The notes below the pieces were generated by a model. It was not told where the DNA came from. It searched no databases and worked only from the letters and a program-made list of their open reading frames with translations. 64,000 nt of DNA from Marsupella aquatica (lineage: Eukaryota > Marchantiophyta). Location of the stretch: assembly GCA_973895155.1 (NCBI GenBank), contig OZ316897.1, forward strand, positions 7,316,001 through 7,380,000. Direction: 5' to 3'. Position numbers and translations under genes: made by a program. This document shows, piece by piece, positions 21,227 to 30,831 of the stretch (the first letter of the stretch is position 1; every line of letters starts with the position of its first letter).

Positions 21227-21839
21227 GCCTATGCATGAGACAGATAGTACAATTTAGCAGAGTGCACAGACAATACAATTTAGTGCAGTGTACAAAAAGT
21301 ACAGTGTAGCATATAGACTAGAGTGGCAATTGCTACTGCAATGAAATGTTCACACACATGTGCAGAGTAGACATACTTTTTGGTTTGTTGAGCCCACACT
21401 AAAAACTGATCCCCTCGTACAATAGCTCCACCTACACCTCAATTTTGTGGCTATGATTCACCAAAGGAGATCTGCAACAAGATTTAATGCATTTGAATCA
21501 CATATAATAGTTGTGACATGTAAAATAGGCATTTTTTGAACAGGATTGGTATCAAGCACTGTGATCAGGGTTGTAATTTATACATCCTAAATAGATAGTG
21601 AATGAGACAAATAAGTTAGGCAGAAATCACTTTTTCCAGGTTATCACATGGCCCATTAATTCCAGTCTTTGAAAGGAGACTTTTAAGTGAGCTTGCTAGC
21701 CTCTTAAATTAGGATATTGTACTTAGTGCAGCCATAATAGGATAAGTTATGTACTGTTGACCCTAAACCCTGGACCCAAAATTGGTCATAATTCAAAATC
21801 TTAAGTAAATATCCTCTCTGTTCAAGTCAAAGTGTTAAG
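21227..21839. other. Non-coding stretch upstream of PHD ORF
   Basis: AT-rich, with a short repeat (ACAATTTAG(C/T)..AGTG.ACA at about 21250 and 21275). No supported ORF. Likely promoter or intron DNA of the PHD gene. Confidence 0.4.
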
Positions 21840-22339
21840 TTATAGGTCAATGGTCTCTGGTTTGTGCATGCGGTGTGACAAGTGGTCCTCTAGAGCGTGT
21901 GATCCAAACATGTGTAGACACCAAAGTGACCGGTGGTGGGGTCTGGGAGGGCAGGACAAGTGACATCGCCAGGCACACTGCAGGATGGCGAGTGGTTCCA
22001 GATGATACATTGTGCTCTGTGAAAAAACCGACATCCAAGAGAACGATCATCCAACTCTAGGCCAGAAGCCCTACAAGCAGGACAGTCATATTGGCAACTG
22101 TGCACACACCCTTGGGCCCTAATTTGTGGCGGGTCATGTACGAGAGACAGAAATACCAAGGATGTTGGGAAGGGTGGAGAAGCAGGTACAGGCCGGCTGT
22201 AGTTGTTCCTGGCAACAACTGGGTACTCAAAGTACCATGCAGACTGGGCTGGAAGGATCCCAAGTCTGACATACTCAAGGCGCAACATCTCTGCCTTGCG
22301 TGCAAGCCGCACATGTTCAGCGTTGCGGGTCCTCACCAT
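21840..22339 (-). CDS. Uncharacterised Cys/His-containing ORF in CACTA-1
   Basis: An ATG at 22339 opens 149 codons. It begins MVRTRNAEHVRLARKAEML with a basic, helical start, then YFEYPVVARNNYSRP. A Cys-rich middle follows (CVHSCQYDCPACRASG and FFHRAQCIIWNHSPSC). A neighbouring frame continues to about 21840 (EDHLSHRMHKPETIDL), so an exon boundary or frameshift may fall near 21890. I recognise no family. It could be an upstream exon of the PHD gene or a separate cargo ORF. A competing plus-strand frame (22091-22507) covers the same bases, so confidence is low. Confidence 0.3.
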
Positions 22340-22605
22340 AAGTGTTGCTTTTGTGGAGATGTTGTGTGTTCACGTCCTCTGATAAGCACCTTCGATCAGC
22401 AAGGTGAGCAGGAGCTGTACTTGCCTCACCAACAGCAACCAACCTTAAATTATCAGTTCCCACTCACTGTGTCATTCCATTGGTTCCAGCTAGGGGTCAC
22501 AGTGTAAACATAGCATGAAACACTCCTAATCAACTTGCTTACAAACTACAATATCCAGAAAGAGTGAAAGTCTCACCCTCCAGTGAGCAGCAGAGAGGTA
22601 GTTCA

Positions 22606-23001
22606 CTAGATGTGTTGATGTGCAGTTAAACCTCCACTATTGCTTACTTCTGGTGTATGCTGCTCAGAAGAAGACATATTAGTAGCAGCAAATTGCAAAT
22701 AATGGCCATAAGCAAACCGTGAGAGTTTGCAGAATGCTACGACAAATCCATCACAGCAGTGCTCCACAGGAATGAAATAAAGCAAAATTTGGTGACCTCG
22801 GCCAATGACAAGGCCAATGTAGTGAACAATCCTTGACCGATCAGGATATGGATTGGAATTACAATTAGTCAGCTCTTCTTCTTTGTTTTCTAACTCTGGG
22901 GCAAATGAGCATGACCAGGGAATTGGCTCATTGAGTTGCGCAAGACCGACCACTGCAGCATAAACAAACTCATGAAGAGGCAGAAAGGATAGCGTTGCCA
23001 C
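22606..23001 (-). CDS. Uncharacterised ORF in CACTA-1
   Basis: A 131-codon frame with no ATG at its left limit. It contains LAQLNEPIPWSCSFAPELEN, SRIVHYIGLVIGRGHQIL and LSRFAYGHYLQFAATNMSS. Composition is more protein-like than the overlapping frames, but no family is recognised. It could be an exon of the same cargo gene as the ORF at 22339 or a chance frame. Confidence 0.2.
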   Translation of the reverse strand: MATLSFLPLHEFVYAAVVGLAQLNEPIPWSCSFAPELENKEEELTNCNSNPYPDRSRIVHYIGLVIGRGHQILLYFIPVEHCCDGFVVAFCKLSRFAYGHYLQFAATNMSSSEQHTPEVSNSGGLTAHQHI

Positions 23002-23837
23002 AAGCGCAAAATCCCGACAGGTTTAAGCTGCAAAAAACTAACCCCTCCAAATGTGATTGCAACGGTGTTGAGGTCGTCTGTTCACCACCCCACTCCACCG
23101 TGGGAGCATTGGGCACAAGGCATGTTCGGATCCAGGGAGGAGCAAAATAGTCATGTGAAGCAACAAGTGTGGAGAGACCAGTAAGTAAACAAAAATAGGG
23201 AAGAACAATGCGGTGATCATGAGCAGCAGGAAACAAGAAAGTTGATTTGGGAGGGATTGTAGGGACAGAGCTTTTGGTGGGCTTGGCTGCGCGTTCATAT
23301 CGGAAGATAGATGCGAGAGAGTGTGAAGAGGGTGGCAACCAACAAAGGCAGTGGCAAGCAAGCAAGCAATACACGATGATAACGGCAATCGGCAATGGCG
23401 GTGGGAGGCAGCAATAGGCTAAATGAATATTCAGTACCAATCCGCAGCTCGTCCGATGAGAATGAGTGACATGAGGAAAATGCCAACACACTGACCCACT
23501 ACCAAGAAGAAAGAAAACCAATCTCAACCACCCTCTATCATCAATGACAGGACATATATTCAAAAATCCAAGCTGCAATTGACGGAAACAACAACATAAA
23601 TAGAATTCTAAACATAAACTGCTCATGAAGCTTTTGGGATCATATATTCCAAGAGCAAATGTGAACATGCCAATATATGAAAGCTCTGGCATACAGGGCA
23701 TTGCATTCCATAGAGACGTCTGCACCAAAGAGCTTGGAAGCAATTGCCTATCTGCTGGAAGCAGGAAACATATATGTAAATCCCAAGCCCATACTACATT
23801 GGAGATGATCAGCTCACTCAGACAGACATTGCATTTT

Positions 23838-23985
23838 GATTAACCAAATGTAGCAGGCTAGCAGTGGGACGAAGGATAGGGCCAACACTAATGCACAGCA
23901 GTGAACAACTATGATTAACCAAATGTCAGTAGCAGGCCAGTAGAGGGACGGAGGATAGGGCCAACACTAATGCGCAGTTGTGAAA
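23838..23985. repeat. Tandem duplication of about 72 bp
   Basis: The unit starting GATTAACCAAATGT and containing GGATAGGGCCAACACTAATG occurs at about 23838-23910 and 23912-23985 with several differences. Confidence 0.8.
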
Positions 23986-25740
23986 GACTGACAAATAGAA
24001 AGCAAACGAGAGCTTCAAATATAGAACATCAAACCTTCAGCAGCGGTCGATGGGCTTTGATTCGTAGGTCGCCTGGCTCGGTCCCTTGTCGCAGCTCGCC
24101 CAGCTCCACAACACCGTAGACAAGGAGTTGGTTGGTCCAATTTCCACCATGCAGCGTTAGCAAAACGGCAATGCTTGATCTTTGCCCTCCGCCCTTTGCC
24201 CGAACCCCAAAATATCACAAGCACAGCTCCAACGTCCAACCGGCAACCCTCCCCCGAGCTTGCTTAGACGAAAATCAGCATAGCATAGCTGAGTTCAACG
24301 GAAATCATCTCAGCACCCACCCCAGCTGAACAAAGCTCACACAAGAGCTCATACGGGAGCTCACTATGGGAGTAAAAGAAAAATAGGAGGGCCATGTGGC
24401 GCAACTACATGGACCTGTCAAACTCAGCGCCTCCTGAGAAGAACATTCCTGTCCAACCGCGACTGTAAAACCCTTCAAAACACTATGAACAAACACTCAC
24501 CTCTGACTTGTAACTTTGTCAATGTGGCCGACAAATCCCAGAGCGCTGCCGAGCTTGGTCGTTGCTCGAGTTGTAACAGTGCTCAGCTCAGCGACGGTGA
24601 CCCTAAACCAAATCCTTCGTCTCTAAGTCCGCACGTCTCTTAGTCCGCAGCGCCGACCACAAGAAAGGTGGAACACTAAACCTCACTATACAGTAGTGGC
24701 CGTGAATGCCCGTGAATGCCTGCAAAGACAACACAATAAAGTGCAAAGGGTTAGAAATGTGGCGGGATTAGGGTGTGACAGAGTGTGGAGGTGCAAAGTG
24801 TATGCAGAGTTGACCCTCCAATGGATGCTCCAACTCGCTCCCCTCCAACGGTCGCGCAAGTAGAAGCCCCAGCCCCTTGGGATTCCCTTACCGTAGTTCG
24901 CTCCAAAGCCAATGCCTTCTGTAGCAGGAGCGATCACCTCTACTGAAGCAGCTTCAATCGAACACACAACAACGAGGCGGGCAGCGACAACACTGACAGT
25001 GAACGATAGACTACTCAAACGACCTCAAAATGGAACAAAAGCACGAGAAAACATTGAGGCAGAAGGCAAGTCCCTAGCACCAGGCAACCAAAGGATCGGG
25101 ACCAAAGGAAGGGACGACATGCCATTCCAACAACGGGAAGGGGGAACGGGACACGGGAACGGGCAATATTTTGATGGTGGGGATGGATGCCGACAATCCA
25201 ATGGTCCCTAAACCCCCATCCCCTTAACATGCAACCCCCGACCCTTGACATCAAACCCCCCCTAAACCCCCTTTAGTGAAAACCCAGCCACCCCCTAGCC
25301 TTGACATATAAACCCCCTAAACGTCTTGACAACTCGACTGTGGCCATACTATCTTTGCAATGCCAGGGGCCATTTTTAGAGTGCCGCTTGCAAGCTCAGG
25401 CTCTCAAGATCCTCCCAAGGCAGCAAACAAGTTAGGGTCCCTAAACATGTTCCTTTACCCTAAACCATTGCGTCACTATTTCAATCGAGTGTTCTTCGGC
25501 TGGACAACCCCCTAACCCTAAACCAACACCCCCTTGAGACCGGTACAAATCTACCTTTGTGCATCTCGGCCTTTTATAGATGGAGTTAGTAATCGATCCC
25601 TCCGTAGTCCACTCTCCATGAACCTCACTCCAAAACCTTTTTGGTCACAAACAAGGCCATTTATTGAGTTATGCCCCTTGCTATCACCCTCTTTATAGAA
25701 TTACCCCTCCTCAACATAAGTGAACATTACCCATGATGTG
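23986..25740. other. CACTA-1 right non-coding region
   Basis: About 1.7 kb without a supported gene. A C-rich stretch at 25205-25330 repeats AACCCCC-type words about ten times and would be G-rich on the strand that is sense for the element. The short ORFs here have composition typical of chance frames. Confidence 0.45.
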
Positions 25741-25916
25741 CTAGACTATTCACCGTTCACAAAGTAGCAAGGTTACTTCTCATAGTCTTTTAGTGAACCA
25801 TAAAACACTAATAGTCTTTTGTAGTCTTCAACAAAACCGGTGCAATGGGTGCGAGTCGTTTCAAGTATGGAAAAAGGACTTAGTGGGCTTAGTCCTATAA
25901 GGTATGGTCTAAATTG
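25741..25916. repeat. CACTA-1 right subterminal repeats
   Basis: AGTCTTTTAGTG, AGTCTTTTGTAGTC, GAGTCGTTTC and TTAGTCCTATAAG lie between 25780 and 25900. They are the same AGTC-based words as at the left end, in the arrangement expected of TnpA sites. Confidence 0.75.
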
Positions 25917-25934
25917 CCCCGGTTTCTACTAGTG
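25917..25934 (-). repeat. CACTA-1 right terminal inverted repeat
   Basis: CCCCGGTTTCTACTAGTG, perfect inverted match to 10182-10199, followed by CTA at 25935-25937. Confidence 0.95.
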
Positions 25935-28900
25935 CTATGCCTCACAAATTCTCATACTGAGATAAAAACAAGTCTCTCCCACTCCCACATCGGAAGGGAG
26001 AACCTAAATACTACTTGCGGAAAGGAACTGGGAGGTACTACCTCTCGATGGCGATGCCTAACTGACTAACTACCTTCTGACTTTGTTGACCGCATTCTAC
26101 AGACCAATTGACCGTCAGTGGCAAGGGTCACTGACCTGGGCGTCAGCAGTTAAGTCTACTATCAGTATTTCTAGTCCGTTTGATGGACTCTATCCTACAT
26201 CGGATGATCCTAACTAACTTTGTCCTAATCCTTCCTACCGCACTGCTAATTGCCGCCTAATGACAGCTATTCTGTCCTTAAGTCTAATCCAAAAAGATAG
26301 TGCTAACCCCAACTGCATCAAGCGGCACCTGCTCACTCCCTCCACTAACCACCCCTTGTGCATGTTATGCTATCGGTCCAGGGTTTGTCCCCTTGTCAGG
26401 ACGAGGCCTCGAGCCGCCTTGATCAGAGGTGGTTCCCGCCCCACCCCACTGGCTTACAAGCAGGGTAATGCGGTCCTGCAAGGCCTTGTTATCTTGTATC
26501 GCCTCCTCCGCCTTGTTTGCAACTTTGTCGGCCTCAGCCTAGAGTCGTGCCACCTCTAAATTGAGCTGGCCAATGCTGTCACGGTGAGTCTGATTCTGCG
26601 TCAGCAGTTTGTCTTGCTCGGCGGAGATACTAGCCACTTGCTGAGCCGCCTGCATGAATTGGTTGTTGAGGTCGGCCAGGTTGGTAACCCAAGCCGAGGA
26701 CTCTGAGCGTAGCTGAAGCACAGTGTCATCCAGTTTCTTGAGGTCCGCCTGAGCCGTGAGAAACTCTTGGCTTAGTCCTTTCTGCTGTTTGATGGTGCAG
26801 ACTAACTCATCACGGCAGGTGGTGGCTGCCTCCTCCAGCTATTCTATTGCCATCTGGAGGCATCCGATCTTGTTCCTCTTTCCATGAGTTCCTCCTCCAA
26901 GCGGTTTACGATCCGGGGTTGGTGCTTTAACATGAAGAAAGCCGGTTGGAAGTATTGCGAGACCTGCTATCCGATGTACGCCGCTAGTTCCCCCGACAAG
27001 TTTTGGCTAAACTTCTGGACCAGGTCATGGGCTACGGTTCCAGAGACTACATGGTAGTCTTTCGGGCAGAGGTGCATCCTCGGTCAGGACGACGACTTCC
27101 TCCATAGTCCGCAATGGGGGAGGGACAGGTTCTTCAAGTGGCGGTGGAATTGGAGGTGGTTGCATTGGGGGTAGCGGAGGCTCAGCGATGGGGAGTGGCA
27201 GAGGTGTAGTCCACGGTGCTGCGGGTTTGGGGTTTACCCGAGATGTGGTAGTCCGGTCACTCGGTGCAGTAACTTTGGGCATGGGGGTGACGCTAGCTAG
27301 TTGGGGTTGAGGTGGCCATATTCTTTCCTTTGGCCTCCCGCCGTGCCTTGTACCAACCTAGGATGATGGCAATGTGACTCCCTAGATAGGTCTTTCCCCC
27401 GATAGGCATACATGTTTGAGCCCGCTTAAGCTTCCCCAGGAACCGGCGGCTGAAGAATTGGGCCCAATTTCGTCGCTTGTACTATTCCACCTGTACAATT
27501 GTACAAAGGGAGATCTCGGACCTTGGTTCGTTCATGTGTAGGGTAGTTCGTATGAAGTTTATCAGCCCCATACAGACTAAGTTGGTACTACTTATACCCG
27601 TTGTCCATCTTGCCCTTGGGTTTGAAATGCCAAGGTGTATAATCCTTATCCTAGATCCAAAGTTCAACCAACACGGGCCCGGTTGGCAAACAAAAGATTT
27701 GCGCCAATCGATACTCCATAAGTGATAGGGTCTGCCCCAATACCTTGGTGGCAGGCGCGTCAATGTCAAAATTGGAGATAAAATCATAGACCTCCCTTGG
27801 CTCGGCAACATTAGGCCTCCATAGTAAATGAGCAAACTACTCCAACTGATGCTTAAGGTAGTCCGCATGGTCCAGTTTCTTGATTGCGGACCAGACTACC
27901 TTGGGGACGCGGATTACCTGCAGCAGGTTTGGCTGTTGATGGTTGGAGGGCCGTCGGGTTGGCCGGGGCAGGAGTGGGTAAAGGGGCAATGTTAGTCTAC
28001 GTAGTCTGCTCTGGACCTGGCGTATTCCTTGTCCGCTTATGGGAGCGTTGCTCTAGTTGCGGACTAACGCGTCCCTTGGAACTTGAGGAACACTTGGTAT
28101 TGTTCACCAGACGGACTTGGGTCTGGTTCAAGGGTACGCCAGTAGTCGAAGTAATAGGCCGAGTGACTGGGGGCATTGACGGGGTATCCATATCCCAGTT
28201 GAAGGCGTTTGAGCTTTCCCCAAGAAATGTGAGATTACGCGCCGCTTCCCATTGTCTACTGATGTCCTCTTTGCGCCTCTCGGCCACAATCTGTTGCTCG
28301 ATGTAACCCGGGATTTTTTCAAACTCCACTTGAGTCAGCTTCTGACCGCCCTTTAGCCTAAAGAACTTCATAGGGACCTTGAGAATTGCTTATGCTACTG
28401 ATCTAAATCCCTCCTCGTTGATGTACAACTCGGTAATGTAGTCCCATAGCTCATTGTAGTTGGAATCCCTGGTAAGCGCTGCCTTCTCAGAGTTAATCTG
28501 TGCTACCTTGGCCACCAATTTTGCGTATCTTTGTTTGTAGGAGGCTTTCTCGGGGCAAGAATACCAATAAGTTTTGGAGAGCTTAGCGCCTACCTCGCCA
28601 AACAAGGTCCAAAATCCAAGAGCTATAAGGGTCATACTAACCATCGTAGTCCGGTTGTTGAGTCTGCTCCCCCGGCCTCCTTACTTTTGGGAGTCGACAG
28701 TCCCCTAATTGCTTGTGAAGACCTTCCCCGCCCCGACTAATCTCATCACAATACGCACTTAACCCTTGATATTCTTTGATAAAATTGAGCTTGATTAAGG
28801 CAAAATGCGACAGCAACTGGCAACGTCCACAAATCCTCGAAAGTGCGAAGGGGCAAATAGGATATCGCACCATTGACTGGGTTCTTATGGGGGCGCCAAG

Positions 28901-29102
28901 GCCGTTAGTCATTATTAATTGCTTGAGGTTGGACGTCTCGGTCCAAGCGTGAAACCCTAACAGATTTTTACTCCGCCGCCGCCACCGTACCGTGGGTGAT
29001 CATAATAACGTGCATCGTATCTCCTAATTATTAAGTCAGCTATCCTATTCCTAGTCTATTCATAATTGCAAAGATGGCTCTACGCACTATTCTACCATGC
29101 GG
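25935..29102 (-). mobile_element. Element B, right part, with decayed gag-like gene
   Basis: This is the continuation of the unit interrupted at 10181. It carries the minus-strand coding remains described at 26539-28912. About 600 bp of non-coding DNA lies between the CACTA end and the coding remains, and about 190 bp (28913-29102) lies between the coding remains and the 5' LTR of gypsy-1. The right border against gypsy-1 is sharp at 29103, but whether gypsy-1 interrupts element B or merely abuts it is not visible. Confidence 0.5.
26539..28912 (-). pseudogene. Element B gag-like ORF1: mobile-domain-like block, Pro-rich linker, coiled coil
   Basis: From the right, 28912-28390 matches the N-terminal block of element A (HFALIKLNFIKEYQGLSAY, ALGFWTLFGEVGAKL). 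Then 28371-27997 has TQVEFEKIPGYIEQQIVAER and a basic SHKRTRNTPGPE. The core lies at 27900-27560: REVYDFISNFDIDAPATKVL, SLMEYRLAQIFCLPTG, HFKPKGKMDNGYK, with three stops. A Pro-rich linker (27282-27025) leads to a coiled coil (26721-26539: LADLNNQFMQAAQQVASISA). Domain order equals element A, with heavy divergence, so the two are separate old insertions of one family. It is inactive. No enzyme domain is present. The alternative, a host plant-mobile-domain gene family, cannot be excluded. Confidence 0.5.
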
Positions 29103-29244
29103 TGTCGTGGGGATTCCTTTTAGAAGGCTAGAATCCATATTGTGTTATTTGAGTTTATGTGAAGAGGGTTTTACTTAAAAGCTTCATAGTAGTACTATTA
29201 GAGCATATATGTTATATTCTATATCTAGTGTGTACATTCTACAA

Positions 29245-29590
29245 TGGTATACAGTAGTTTCACCATTTACGCATAGTAGTTTTATAAACTAGATGCATAC
29301 TAATTCCACCAACTACGCATAGTAGTTGCACCAATTACGCATAGTAGTTGCACCAACTACGTATAGTAGTTGCACCAATTACGCATAGTAGTTTCACCAA
29401 CTACGCATAGTAGTTGCACCAATTACGCATAGTAGTTTCACCAACTACGCATAGTAGTTGCACCAATTACGTATAGTAGTTTCACCAACTACGCATAGTA
29501 GTTGCACCAATTACGCATAGTAGTTCCACCAATTACGCGTAATAATTCCACCAACTACGCACAGTAGTTCCACCAACTATGAATAGTACT
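29245..29590 (+). repeat. 22-bp minisatellite inside gypsy-1 5' LTR
   Basis: About 15 copies of a 22-bp unit with core GCATAGTAGTT(G/T/C)CACCAA alternate between CAATTAC and CAACTAC variants. The 3' LTR (36640-36890) holds about 11 copies. It lies upstream of the TATA box, in U3, where it could act as a repeated promoter element. Confidence 0.9.
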
Positions 29591-29683
29591 AGCACACTTA
29601 TAGGAGCTTGATGCTTGCCACTTGGCTTCCATCCAAGGGTCAAGGCATCGATCCATGCCCTCTTGGAAAACACAAAGGGGCAC

Positions 29684-29691
29684 TATAAATA
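29684..29691 (+). promoter_or_regulatory. TATA box of gypsy-1 5' LTR
   Basis: TATAAATA within GGGGCACTATAAATAAAG, conserved at 36984-36991 in the 3' LTR. Transcription would start about 30 bp downstream and run toward gag. Confidence 0.65.
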
Positions 29692-30128
29692 AAGTGAAGA
29701 GGAACACACTCTCTTCATTCGCATTGTTTGATCTATCGTGTTGGACTTGCAACACTGTAAGGAACTCTTCCCCTCTTGTGCACATGTCTTGTTTATTATT
29801 TACCTCCATGCTTGGGTACTAACTTGATTGTTAGCCTTAGAACTATTTTATATTTTATGTTTATTAGTCTTGAGATCAATTTAGTATGCTTGTAATGAAT
29901 AATATGATAAATGGAGTACCTAGAGTTTATCCCCCACCTGCTGTGTCATTTTTCAATCCTTTTTTAATTAGAATTCATTGTCTTAGCAAGTATACCATGA
30001 GAATGCATCTTTTTTATCATTTTGGGTTTGAGTTAATGGAAACAGTTATGAATAGCGATGCACCATTTGTATACCCGATTGTTGTTTATGGAAATGAATG
30101 GAATGTAACTATTTTTATTTTATATTAG

Positions 30129-30374
30129 ATGGATTTTAATAGACAATCTGTAAATGTACCGGAGTTAGATTTGAATAGGCTTCTTAATAATGTGTCTGAT
30201 TTTCCTTCATCTATTGACATTAGAGTGGTATGCCGTAAGAAGGTTGATTGTAGAGATGTTTTAGTTAGAAAGTATGGAGATGAAAGATACAATGTTATAC
30301 TTAGGATGCCAGAGCCTGTGATTATATCATCTATGGTAAATCTTAAGATCATAGTCTTTGTTTTCTATAATTGA
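30129..30374 (+). CDS. gypsy-1 leader ORF (LORF), conserved with gypsy-2
   Basis: An ATG opens 81 codons between the LTR and gag. It contains PELDLNRLLNNVSDFPSSID, then IRVVCRKKVDCRDVLVRKYG and DERYNVILRMPEPVI. gypsy-2 carries in each LTR a sense-strand frame with DLNESP, IKLIVKRKVDIRQVLTQKF and EEEGYTAIIASSDPLI. The two share the spaced pattern of KVD-x-R-x-VL-x-x-K(F/Y), E, Y, I and a final P-x-I. A possible intron follows (GTAAAT at about 30337 to TGTAG at about 30389). I know no Ty3 family with such a protein. It may be an accessory RNA-binding or regulatory peptide, or a captured host exon; function unknown. Confidence 0.5.
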   Translation: MDFNRQSVNVPELDLNRLLNNVSDFPSSIDIRVVCRKKVDCRDVLVRKYGDERYNVILRMPEPVIISSMVNLKIIVFVFYN

Positions 30375-30399
30375 CTTATCTAATTGTAGGATTCGTTGG

Positions 30400-30831
30400 A
30401 AATTGCAATCTATGACTTGACTTGGGAAGTAAGTTATGTGGAAAGAGGATAGGCAGATTCGAGGCTTAGTGTGAGGAAGCCGCTCATCGTAGAGTGGGAC
30501 AAAGGCTGTGAGAGATATTTTAGAGGATAACGGTGAGAAAAATTGATCGACATAGGGGATCGCAAGGATAATGTGAGGTGAGAAAAGACATATTTTGGAA
30601 AGGTTTCTTCCAAGATAGGAAAAACAAGAGCTCGGTGCTTCCCAAGAACTAAAGATTCCCCGACATAAGTGGTGACCATACTGGGGAACTCTTGGGGCCT
30701 ATTTTTGGAAAAAAAAGGAAGTATTGCATTACTAGAAGAGGCTAACTTGCTTTACTAGACAATTGGTCTAGAGACACCTAGGTGGTGGGCGCCTATTCAT
30801 TGCGAGAGAGTAAACAAGTTGATATATAGCA
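30400..30831 (+). other. gypsy-1 untranslated leader
   Basis: No supported ORF between the leader ORF and the gag ATG. I did not find a canonical tRNA primer site. Confidence 0.4.

Larger units (their letters stand above)
10182..25934 (-). mobile_element. CACTA-1: complete-ended CACTA (En/Spm) DNA transposon, 15.75 kb
   Basis: The left end CACTAGTAGAAACCGGGG (10182-10199) is perfectly inverted at 25917-25934. Both ends are flanked by CTA (10179-10181 and 25935-25937), the 3-bp duplication expected of this superfamily. Short repeats built on AGTC(C/G)TTT lie inside both ends. All recognisable genes run on the minus strand, in the order Cys/His-rich ORF, EDM2-like PHD, double BRCT, F-box-like, transposase, TnpA-like gene. 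The element split element B. Perfect termini and duplication argue for a young insertion, but the transposase contains two frame breaks. It may be mobilised in trans, or the breaks may be assembly errors. Confidence 0.95.
29103..29775 (+). repeat. gypsy-1 5' LTR (right border approximate)
   Basis: It matches 36491-37074 from its first base to AACTCTTCCC. Similarity stops there because the 3' copy is truncated, so the true LTR may extend further right. Confidence 0.8.

Noticed and set aside
22970-23743. 257-codon minus-strand ORF in CACTA-1
   Set aside because: Cys/Leu/Ser-rich composition without any motif, and several overlapping frames are equally open; looks like chance.
29245-29590. CRISPR-like array
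   Set aside because: Head-to-tail 22-bp units have no unique spacers and lie inside an LTR of a plant retrotransposon.
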